From an uncultured Candidatus Melainabacteria bacterium (GTDB taxonomy: Bacteria; Cyanobacteriota; Vampirovibrionia; Gastranaerophilales; Gastranaerophilaceae): a stretch of 5,077 nt of DNA. Below, in pieces: positions 1 to 4,999 of this stretch. The translations under genes and the position numbers were made by a program. A model generated the notes under the pieces. It ran no database searches. It saw only the letters and a program-made list of their open reading frames with translations, and was not told the origin of the DNA. The stretch covers positions 1-5,077 of the forward strand of contig CALAFU010000265.1 of assembly GCA_937891325.1 (NCBI GenBank). Direction: 5' to 3'. Every line of letters begins with the position of its first letter. The stretch's first letter is position 1.

Positions 1-529
1 ATGCACTGTGTTCAGTATCCATTTCTTTCATTTGTTGGTCTAATTTCTTTTCTTTTGTGTTGATTTTAGCAGTTGCTGCGTTGTATTCAGCTTCAGCTTT
101 TGCTAAATTATTATCTTCATTTTGGATACCTAGCGAAACATTGCTTGAAACAGATGTATCAGACCATTTTGTAACACCATCAACAGTTGATTTTTGTTGT
201 AAAGAGAATTGACCTGATTCAATCATTTCATACATTTGAGAAGAAGTAATTTTACTGCTATTACATTCTTTACCATCCTTATCAACTAATTTGAAACCAT
301 ATTTTGACAAGTTGCTTGGTGTTAAATCTATTTTTTGAGCTTGACCTGATGAGTAATCTGTATAAGTCAATTTACTTGCATTTAATGCTGCAGTGTATTT
401 GTTTGCAACTTCTTCTGATTCATCAGCTAATCTGATTTTTGTATTTGAAATTTGTTGTGAACGAAGTTCGATATCGTTCATTCTTGTTGTAATCGCTAAC
501 AATCTAGCTTGTGATGCTGACATACCCAT
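1..529 (-). CDS. Unrecognised protein with N-terminal SASQAR motif and coiled coil, 3' end outside window
   Basis: A reading frame of 176 codons plus one base runs from ATG at 529 to the window edge without a stop, so the C-terminus is missing. It begins MGMSASQARLLAITTRMNDI. The ATG at 529 is chosen because AAAGGAG (538-544) sits 8 nt upstream; the second ATG at 523 is less well placed. There is no signal peptide or membrane segment. Residues 10-50 look helical and rich in Ala, Ser and Gln. Residues 51-135 are polar with several short strands. Residues 138-176 (NEDNNLAKAEAEYNAATAKI onward) are a heptad-like, Lys/Glu-rich coiled coil. Helical termini around a variable middle recall flagellar hook and rod-like proteins, but I see no diagnostic motif for them. 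I recall similar SASQAR-starting hypothetical proteins from Gastranaerophilales; this is memory, not a search. Function unknown. It has its own promoter, separate from era upstream. Confidence 0.85.
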   Translation of the reverse strand, partial: MGMSASQARLLAITTRMNDIELRSQQISNTKIRLADESEEVANKYTAALNASKLTYTDYSSGQAQKIDLTPSNLSKYGFKLVDKDGKECNSSKITSSQMYEMIESGQFSLQQKSTVDGVTKWSDTSVSSNVSLGIQNEDNNLAKAEAEYNAATAKINTKEKKLDQQMKEMDTEHSA

Positions 530-537
530 AGGCTTTA

Positions 538-544
538 CTCCTTT
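538..544 (-). promoter_or_regulatory. Ribosome binding site of the leftmost gene
   Basis: The minus strand reads AAAGGAG, ending 8 nt before the ATG at 529. This is a canonical Shine-Dalgarno match and decides the start in favour of the first of two in-frame ATGs. Confidence 0.8.
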
Positions 545-555
545 ACACGATATCT

Positions 556-577
556 GATAACTTACATTTTAGTTATC
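556..577. repeat. Inverted repeat over the -10 box of the leftmost gene
   Basis: GATAACT (556-562) and AGTTATC (571-577) are perfect inverted copies separated by 8 nt. The loop contains most of the -10 hexamer (566-571). The symmetry suits a dimeric repressor site that would block open-complex formation. Only the half nearest the gene would lie in the mRNA, so an RNA hairpin role is less likely if the start near 559 is right. Confidence 0.45.
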
Positions 578-595
578 GGCTCAAACGCATGTAAA
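566..595 (-). promoter_or_regulatory. Sigma-70-like promoter of the leftmost gene
   Basis: On the minus strand TTTACA (590-595, five of six matches to TTGACA) is followed after 18 nt by TAAAAT (566-571, five of six matches to TATAAT). Transcription would begin near 559, giving a leader of about 30 nt that includes the ribosome site at 538-544. Both hexamers lie within inverted repeats (556-577 and 590-633), so the promoter may be regulated. A second weaker pair, TTGATA (656-661) and CATATT (633-638) with a 17-nt spacer, lies upstream and could be an alternative. Confidence 0.5.
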
Positions 596-633
596 CTTGA
601 GGGTTTTAGCATGTTTTGTTACATAAGTTTACA
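590..633. repeat. Inverted repeat overlapping the -35 box of the leftmost gene
   Basis: TGTAAACTT (590-598) and AAGTTTACA (625-633) are perfect 9-bp inverted copies 26 nt apart. The first arm contains the -35 hexamer. Inside the gap, ATGT (611-614) and ACAT (621-624) add a small nested repeat. The half-sites lie 35 bp apart centre to centre, between three and three and a half helical turns. Possible operator; no protein partner is identifiable from the window. Confidence 0.4.
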
Positions 634-682
634 ATATGGGGACATGAAGCAAGTATATCAAGAACATGAATTTTAAAGGTTT

Positions 683-1579
683 TTACATGTTTTCTTCAAA
701 ATAACCAAAAGATTTTAAAGTTTTGTCTTTTTTGCGCCAATCTTTTTCAACTTTTACGGTCAAATCAAGGTAAACTTTTTTTTCTACAATTTCTTCTAAT
801 TCAAGTCGGGCTTGGGTTCCGATAGTTTTTAGGAGTGAACCGTTTTTGCCAATAAGGATACCTTTTTGACTTTTGTGTTCACAATAAATTGTTGCATAAA
901 TTTTGTCGATGTTTTCTTCTTCGCGATAATTGTCAATCATAACGGCGATTGAGTGCGGAATTTCATCTTGTGTGTTTAATAATATTTTTTCGCGGATAAT
1001 TTCTGATGCAACATCACGCATAGTTTCTTCTGTCAAAACGTCTTCAGGGTAAAGTAAATCACCTATTGGAAGTTTTCTATATATATTATCTAATAATGTA
1101 TCAATGTTTCTTCCTGTTTTTGCAGAAATTTTTACCGTTGGAAGATTTTTTTCAAAAAGAGTTTTGTAACTTAATAGATTTTGTTCAACTTTTTCTAATT
1201 TTTTAACTTTGTCTAACTTGTTTAAAACAATGATAACAGGTGTTTCTGTTTTAGAAAGAATATTTTCTACAATCCACTTGTCGCCTTTACCGGCTGGATC
1301 TGAAGCATCAACTAAAAATAGAATTAAATCACTATCAGGAACGGCAATTTTAGCTTCATCAAGTAAAAATTCACCAAGTTTGTTTAGCGGTTTGTGAACT
1401 CCAGGGGTGTCAACAAAAACGATTTGACCCTTATCTGTTGTCAAAATACCTTTAATTCTTTTTCTTGTAGTTTGGGCTTTGTCCGTTGCAATAACAATCT
1501 TTTGTCCAAGTATTTGGTTCAAAAGTGTTGATTTGCCTACGTTAGGTCTTCCAATAATTGTTACAAATCCGCTTTTCAT
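683..1579 (-). CDS. era: GTPase Era, 30S ribosome maturation factor
   Basis: Era is a Ras-like GTPase that binds the 3' end of 16S rRNA through a KH domain and monitors late 30S assembly, acting in the cytoplasm and at the membrane. The 298-residue protein has the usual family length. The GTPase domain (about 1-170) shows all motifs: P-loop GRPNVGKS at 10-17, G2 Thr in QTTRKRIKG near 37-38, DTPG at 57-60, NKLD at 120-123 and SAK at 152-154. The KH domain (about 200-285) carries GILIGKNGSLLKTIG at 240-254 with its GxxG loop (GKNG, 244-247), and ends in WRKKDKTLKSFGY, the typical Era tail. Start: ATG at 1579, immediately before the P-loop strand, so no earlier start is needed. No Shine-Dalgarno sequence precedes it, and a -10-like box lies only 11 nt upstream. 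It is divergent from the large membrane protein gene at 1702. Intact and unremarkable as a protein. Confidence 0.97.
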   Translation of the reverse strand: MKSGFVTIIGRPNVGKSTLLNQILGQKIVIATDKAQTTRKRIKGILTTDKGQIVFVDTPGVHKPLNKLGEFLLDEAKIAVPDSDLILFLVDASDPAGKGDKWIVENILSKTETPVIIVLNKLDKVKKLEKVEQNLLSYKTLFEKNLPTVKISAKTGRNIDTLLDNIYRKLPIGDLLYPEDVLTEETMRDVASEIIREKILLNTQDEIPHSIAVMIDNYREEENIDKIYATIYCEHKSQKGILIGKNGSLLKTIGTQARLELEEIVEKKVYLDLTVKVEKDWRKKDKTLKSFGYFEENM

Positions 1580-1590
1580 AAAATTAGGAT

Positions 1591-1596
1591 ATCATA
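1591..1596 (-). promoter_or_regulatory. Candidate -10 box of era, implying a very short leader
   Basis: The minus strand reads TATGAT (five of six matches to TATAAT), ending 11 nt before the era ATG. No -35 hexamer at 16-18 nt is convincing; TTGAAT at 1611-1616 is only 14 nt away. If used, the transcript would start 4-6 nt before the ATG, which agrees with the missing ribosome site. An unseen promoter further up is the alternative. Confidence 0.3.
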
Positions 1597-1667
1597 AACA
1601 AGACGTTTTTATTCAAAAAATCCCTCAAATGTAGTATTTTTGTCGTCGCTCATATATTTTTTATTAT

Positions 1668-1673
1668 TATAAT
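1668..1673 (+). promoter_or_regulatory. Consensus -10 box of the membrane-protein operon
   Basis: A perfect TATAAT lies at 1668-1673, with a predicted start near 1680 and a leader of about 22 nt that contains the AGGAG at 1689-1693. No good -35 is found 16-18 nt upstream; TTGTCG at 1640-1645 is 22 nt away, which is too far. The box overlaps the ATG at 1672, which therefore cannot be a start codon on this transcript. Confidence 0.55.
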
Positions 1674-1688
1674 GATAATATTAATTTT

Positions 1689-1693
1689 AGGAG
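1689..1693 (+). promoter_or_regulatory. Ribosome binding site that fixes the GTG start at 1702
   Basis: AGGAG lies 8 nt before GTG (1702-1704), the ideal distance. The longer frame from ATG 1672 would translate through this site and would put ten odd residues before a perfect signal peptide. Confidence 0.8.
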
Positions 1694-1701
1694 ACTATTC
1701 C

Positions 1702-3762
1702 GTGAAAAAAGAGATAGTAAAATCAACAATTTTATTAACTGCTTTATGCTTTGCGCTGTCGCAAAGCGCTTTTGCTGCGGAAAATAAAGAACTTGTCAGA
1801 ATGGATTTAGATCAAAATTCTGACGGTTCTGTAAAGGTTAATATTTATACTGACAAACCTTATACAGAGCAAATTATAGTAAATAAAAAACCTGATAATA
1901 AATATGTAATTCTATTACCAGAAACAGTTAATGCAATGGGTGTAAAACCTGATGTTTCAGGACTATCAAACGTAAAGGGTGTTGATGTAAAAACTCAACA
2001 ATATTCATCTTTACCAAATAAAGGCTATACAAAGATTACAATTGACGGTAAAAGACCGATTGAAGTTGTGCCACAAACACATGTTTCTCGTACAATGCAA
2101 GCACCAAGAAGAAGTGTTGCAGAGCAAACTCGTAGTGTAATGTCACAATCAAATAGACGTCCTTATGTTACTCCACAACAAGTGCAAATGACAGTTCCAC
2201 AAAGAGTTTTGAACCAATCAAGACCGGTAACTCATAGCGATTTTGTGCCAGCTTATGAACGTCAAAGACAATATAACGCTCAAAATGCGTCTAGACAATA
2301 TTCTCAACCAACACAAAATTATGTTTCAAAACCTGTTCAACAAACTCGTCAAGAGACGGTTGTTTCACAACCTCAAAGAGCTGTTCAACAATTTGCACAA
2401 ACAGTTCAACAAGCGGTTCAACCTCAAACTCAACAGCAAACACAATTGATTGAAACAACTCAAACTTCAAATAACGCACTTACTGAAAATGAACAAGTAG
2501 CGTTGGAAGATAATAATAATCAAGCAATTGACGATGCTACCGCAAAACAATTAGAAGCAAATGACGATGATATTACAGAAGATGATTTAGCCTTCTTCAA
2601 AAAGATTATCAGATTTAAGCAAAAAGTAGCAAGAAAGATTAAACAAATTCTTTCATTTAGAATTTCCTTCTCTACATTTATGGGCTTAGCTCAATTTGCG
2701 TTGTTAATCGTTCTAGTTAAAATTATTGGCGATTTAGTAAAAAGAATTCAATATCCAAACGGAGAAAACATTGAAACTCGTCCTGTAACAAAAAGATTAA
2801 TTCATAACAATGATGAAACTTTTGATCAGGCTTATCCGTCTTATTCAAATATGGACGTGTACAATACGTCTAGAAGCAATTTTGAGGAAGATAACAAGGA
2901 AGGATTTAATATAAAACCACTTTCAACTTCATCAAGTTTTGCTAAAAGTAATAATCTTTACTCAAACGGAAATATGTTGTATAATCAACAACAGCCAGCG
3001 AGTCAAAGTTTTATTCAACACAATGATTTTTATCAACCATTGAATAAGATTAGTAAGGAAGAAAAGATGTCAATCTTTGATGAAAATGCAGAAGATATTG
3101 AACGCACAATATTCAAAAATCCTTTGAAGCAAATCAGCAAACAAGAAGAACAAACTTTGTTTGATGAAGATGAACCAGCTTCGTTCAATTCTCCATTTAA
3201 TAATCAAGAAGATTATTCAATCAAAGAACAAGAAGATGAATTTTTCAACTATAACGGTAATTCTGGAAACGATGAAGATTTCTTTATCTTTGAAGATGAC
3301 GATGAAGATGAAGACGATGTTGAATACCAAGAAGATTACGTTGATGAAGAAGACGATGCCGAATATGATGAAGAAGAGTCTGATGACGATGAATATGAAT
3401 ACGAAGATGACGGCGAAGAATATGATGAAACAGATGATGTAGAAGATGCAGATGCGCAATCTCAAGAACCTGAACCTGTTTCGGATCCGTTTGAACATTT
3501 AACTGTAAAATCAAAATTCGTAATTGATGGAAACAGAGGCTTTGCTCTTGTAAGCGTAGATGGTTTAAATGCTCTTATCGGTTATGTAGGTTCAAAAATC
3601 AGCGTTATCCGTAAATTTAAAGAAGAAGTTAATGAAAAAATGCAAGTTCGTCTAAATGAACAAGCAGATGAAAATACGCTAATTTATATTATTAGGGTTG
3701 GCAAATTCAAAACTTTGGTTGAAGTTAAGCCAGAGTCTATTAGACAGTTGTTGGATTTATAA
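1702..3762 (+). CDS. Secreted, membrane-anchored multidomain protein: AMIN-like domain, TM helix, acidic tract, FliO-like C-terminus
   Basis: This protein has 686 residues from GTG 1702. Residues 1-26 are a signal peptide (KKEIVK, then a hydrophobic core, then SAFAA) with cleavage after A25 or A26. Residues 31-124 form beta-rich sequence resembling an AMIN domain, as found in envelope proteins such as AmiC and PilQ (VKVNIYTDKPY, KYVILLPET, GYTKITIDGKRPIEV). Residues 130-255 are a disordered linker rich in Gln, Pro, Thr and Arg. A very basic segment (300-320) leads to one transmembrane helix at about 323-346. Then comes a polar region with two copies of an ISK..FDE motif (446-461 and 474-489) and an acidic tract (524-584, 42 of 61 residues Asp or Glu). 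The last 90 residues (VKSKFVIDGNRGFALVSVDG then LNALIGYVGSKISVIRKF) match the pattern of FliO, a flagellar export accessory protein with one membrane helix. AMIN-like and FliO-like are my pattern-based inferences. No flagellar gene adjoins, so a role in another envelope or secretion complex is equally possible. Confidence 0.85.
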   Translation: MKKEIVKSTILLTALCFALSQSAFAAENKELVRMDLDQNSDGSVKVNIYTDKPYTEQIIVNKKPDNKYVILLPETVNAMGVKPDVSGLSNVKGVDVKTQQYSSLPNKGYTKITIDGKRPIEVVPQTHVSRTMQAPRRSVAEQTRSVMSQSNRRPYVTPQQVQMTVPQRVLNQSRPVTHSDFVPAYERQRQYNAQNASRQYSQPTQNYVSKPVQQTRQETVVSQPQRAVQQFAQTVQQAVQPQTQQQTQLIETTQTSNNALTENEQVALEDNNNQAIDDATAKQLEANDDDITEDDLAFFKKIIRFKQKVARKIKQILSFRISFSTFMGLAQFALLIVLVKIIGDLVKRIQYPNGENIETRPVTKRLIHNNDETFDQAYPSYSNMDVYNTSRSNFEEDNKEGFNIKPLSTSSSFAKSNNLYSNGNMLYNQQQPASQSFIQHNDFYQPLNKISKEEKMSIFDENAEDIERTIFKNPLKQISKQEEQTLFDEDEPASFNSPFNNQEDYSIKEQEDEFFNYNGNSGNDEDFFIFEDDDEDEDDVEYQEDYVDEEDDAEYDEEESDDDEYEYEDDGEEYDETDDVEDADAQSQEPEPVSDPFEHLTVKSKFVIDGNRGFALVSVDGLNALIGYVGSKISVIRKFKEEVNEKMQVRLNEQADENTLIYIIRVGKFKTLVEVKPESIRQLLDL
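1748..1767 (+). repeat. GC-rich hairpin within the signal-peptide codons
   Basis: GCTTTGCG (1748-1755) pairs perfectly with CGCAAAGC (1760-1767) across the 4-nt loop CTGT, and GCTTTT follows. A competing palindrome, AAAGCGCTTT (1763-1772), shares the right arm, so the two folds exclude each other. The hairpin stands out in AT-rich coding sequence and lies about 45 nt after the start codon. It may only reflect Ala and Cys codon choice. Confidence 0.4.
3037..3168 (+). repeat. Two degenerate copies of a 16-residue motif (PL..ISK.E....FDE)
   Basis: Within the membrane protein, PLNKISKEEKMSIFDE (3037-3084) and PLKQISKQEEQTLFDE (3121-3168) start 28 codons apart and share 9 of 16 residues, with several conservative differences. 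The DNA copies have diverged, so the protein motif rather than the DNA is being kept. They lie after the transmembrane helix and before the acidic tract, consistent with short linear motifs that bind a partner. Confidence 0.6.
3271..3453 (+). repeat. GAT/GAA-rich low-complexity tract coding for 61 acidic residues
   Basis: Codons GAT, GAA and GAC dominate. The encoded segment has 42 Asp or Glu, six Tyr and no Lys or Arg in 61 residues. Open frames on the other strand and in another plus frame here are shadows of this bias. Codons are mixed (GAT with GAC), so it is not a pure microsatellite. Confidence 0.8.
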
Positions 3763-3768
3763 TAAACT

Positions 3769-4905
3769 ATGAAAAAACTGCTAGTTTGTTTAATCTTTGC
3801 TTTAACCTTTTGTACTGCGTGTTACAGGCATGATGATACGCCAACGATAAAATTTGCAAGTTGGGGTTCGCAATCAGAGGTTGCGATTTTAAAACCTTTG
3901 ATTGAAGATTTTGAACAAAAAAACGGTGTAAAAGTTGAGTTTATGCATATTCCGCAAAACTATTTTCAAAAATTACACCTACTTTTTGCTTCAAACATGC
4001 CACCAGATGTGATTTTTATAAACAATCTGTATTTGCCTGTTTATGCGGATTTTTTAGAGGATTTAACTCCTTATGCTGATAAAGAGGTGTTTTATAAAAA
4101 ATCTCTTGATGCGATGACTTATGCCAACAATGTTTTGGCTGTTCCAAGAGATGTTTCAAACTTGGTAGTTTATTATAATAAAGATCTTTTTGACAAGTAC
4201 GGAATTGCTTACCCTAACAAAAATTGGACGTTTCAGGATTTGTTAGAAAAATCTTTAGAATTCAAAAAACATAATGTTTTTGGAATTAGTTTTGAAACTT
4301 CAAATTTGTTCTATTTGCCGTATTTGATGAGTGAAGGCGGTGGAATACTTTCTGACGATTTAAAAACTATCATAATCGACGAACCTCAATCACAAAAAGG
4401 GTTACAGTTTTATGCAGATTTAAGAAATAAGTATAATGTTGCACCTAAAAAATCGCAAAGTGCAAGTGCAACAATGGCGCAAATGTTTTTGCAAAAACAA
4501 ATTGCAATGCACCTTTCAGGTCGTTGGTTAGTCCCAAAATATAGAGAGGTGGCAGATTTTAATTGGGATATAATTAATTTTCCGAACGGTGAAAAAGGTA
4601 GCGTAGTGCCAATGGATGCTTCAGGCTGGGCTGTTTGTAAACAGTCTAAGCAAAAAGACTTGGCGCTAAAATTTGTTCAATACTTGTCTTCAAAAGAGTC
4701 TATTGAAAAACTTACACAGTCAGGCTTAATTACACCTGCAAGAATTGATGTTGCAAATTCTGAAATCTTCTTGAAGGGTAAGCCTCAATCTTCACACGTA
4801 TTTTTAGATGTAATTGAAACCTCAAAGCCAACTCCTGTTTCAATAGATTATCGCGAAATCTCTGACAAAATAGACATCAAACTAGAACCTCTGTTTGAAA
4901 AGTAA
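3769..4905 (+). CDS. ABC transporter solute-binding protein, family 1 (sugar/glycerol-phosphate type), probable lipoprotein
   Basis: This is a 378-residue protein of the extracellular solute-binding family 1 (MalE/UgpB type), which captures sugars or related solutes and hands them to an ABC permease. The N-terminus, MKKLLVCLIFALTFCTAC, is a signal sequence. Cys18 after CTA is the likely lipid site, although position -3 is Cys instead of the usual Leu or Val; Cys15 is a poorer alternative. Family hallmarks include IKFASWGSQSE (27-37), PPDVIFINNLYLPVYA (78-93), LEDLTPY (96-102), AVPRDVSNLVVYYNKDLFDK (124-143), the WT..DLLE segment (153-160), MFLQKQIAMHLSGRW (239-253) and GWAVCKQSKQKDLALKFVQY (286-305). 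It is somewhat short for the family. The substrate cannot be told. It starts 6 nt after the TAA TAA of the preceding gene with no clear ribosome site, so translational coupling in one operon is likely. No permease or ATPase gene is in the window. Confidence 0.93.
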   Translation: MKKLLVCLIFALTFCTACYRHDDTPTIKFASWGSQSEVAILKPLIEDFEQKNGVKVEFMHIPQNYFQKLHLLFASNMPPDVIFINNLYLPVYADFLEDLTPYADKEVFYKKSLDAMTYANNVLAVPRDVSNLVVYYNKDLFDKYGIAYPNKNWTFQDLLEKSLEFKKHNVFGISFETSNLFYLPYLMSEGGGILSDDLKTIIIDEPQSQKGLQFYADLRNKYNVAPKKSQSASATMAQMFLQKQIAMHLSGRWLVPKYREVADFNWDIINFPNGEKGSVVPMDASGWAVCKQSKQKDLALKFVQYLSSKESIEKLTQSGLITPARIDVANSEIFLKGKPQSSHVFLDVIETSKPTPVSIDYREISDKIDIKLEPLFEK

Positions 4906-4946
4906 ATATTTGTCATATTACTTCAATATATTTTAAAACTACGGAC
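4906..4946. other. Short AT-rich spacer with no clear terminator
   Basis: Between the stop of the solute-binding protein gene and the next promoter, the only dyad is a 6-bp all-AT pairing (AAATAT near 4904 with ATATTT near 4929). It lacks a GC stem and a T-run, so termination here is not explained by an intrinsic terminator. Read-through into the right-end gene is possible. Confidence 0.4.
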
Positions 4947-4975
4947 TTGAGGAAAATTCAAAAATTTGTTATAAT
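4947..4975 (+). promoter_or_regulatory. Near-consensus sigma-70 promoter of the right-end gene
   Basis: TTGAGG (4947-4952), a 17-nt spacer and a perfect TATAAT (4970-4975) precede the ATG at 5000. The predicted start is near 4982, leaving a leader of about 18 nt that contains the ribosome site at 4987-4992. The right-end gene is therefore a separate transcription unit from the solute-binding protein gene. Confidence 0.7.
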
Positions 4976-4986
4976 AATAAAATAAC

Positions 4987-4992
4987 AAGGAG
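4987..4992 (+). promoter_or_regulatory. Ribosome binding site of the right-end gene
   Basis: AAGGAG lies 7 nt before ATG 5000, a strong match with ideal spacing. It shows that the short interrupted frame is a genuine gene start. Confidence 0.8.
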
Positions 4993-4999
4993 AAATAAT

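Noticed and set aside
597..625. TTGAGG followed by TACATA as a plus-strand promoter
   Set aside because: The -10 matches only three of six bases and no plus-strand gene follows; the minus-strand promoter at 566-595 explains the region better.
1209..1397. Open frame of 62 codons on the plus strand
   Set aside because: It lies wholly antisense to era's conserved GTPase motifs and has no ribosome site, so it is a shadow frame.
1621..1630. TTGAGG on the minus strand as the era -35 box
   Set aside because: It lies 26 nt from the only reasonable -10 box, well outside the usable range.
1676..1683. Palindrome TAATATTA at the predicted transcription start
   Set aside because: An 8-bp AT-only palindrome is expected by chance in sequence this AT-rich.
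2320..2450. Possible CAA triplet-repeat microsatellite
   Set aside because: CAA codons recur but are interspersed with many others; there is no pure triplet run likely to slip.
2243..2479. Overlapping open frames over the Gln-rich linker
   Set aside because: CAA-rich codons read in other frames or strands give low-complexity products without start signals.
3161..3514. Several open frames on both strands across the acidic tract
   Set aside because: They arise from the repetitive GAT/GAA codons of the real gene; their Met/Lys-, Ile/Phe- or His/Leu-rich products are composition artefacts.
4904..4934. Possible intrinsic terminator after the solute-binding protein gene
   Set aside because: Only six AT pairs around an 18-nt or longer loop, with no T-run, is too weak to call.
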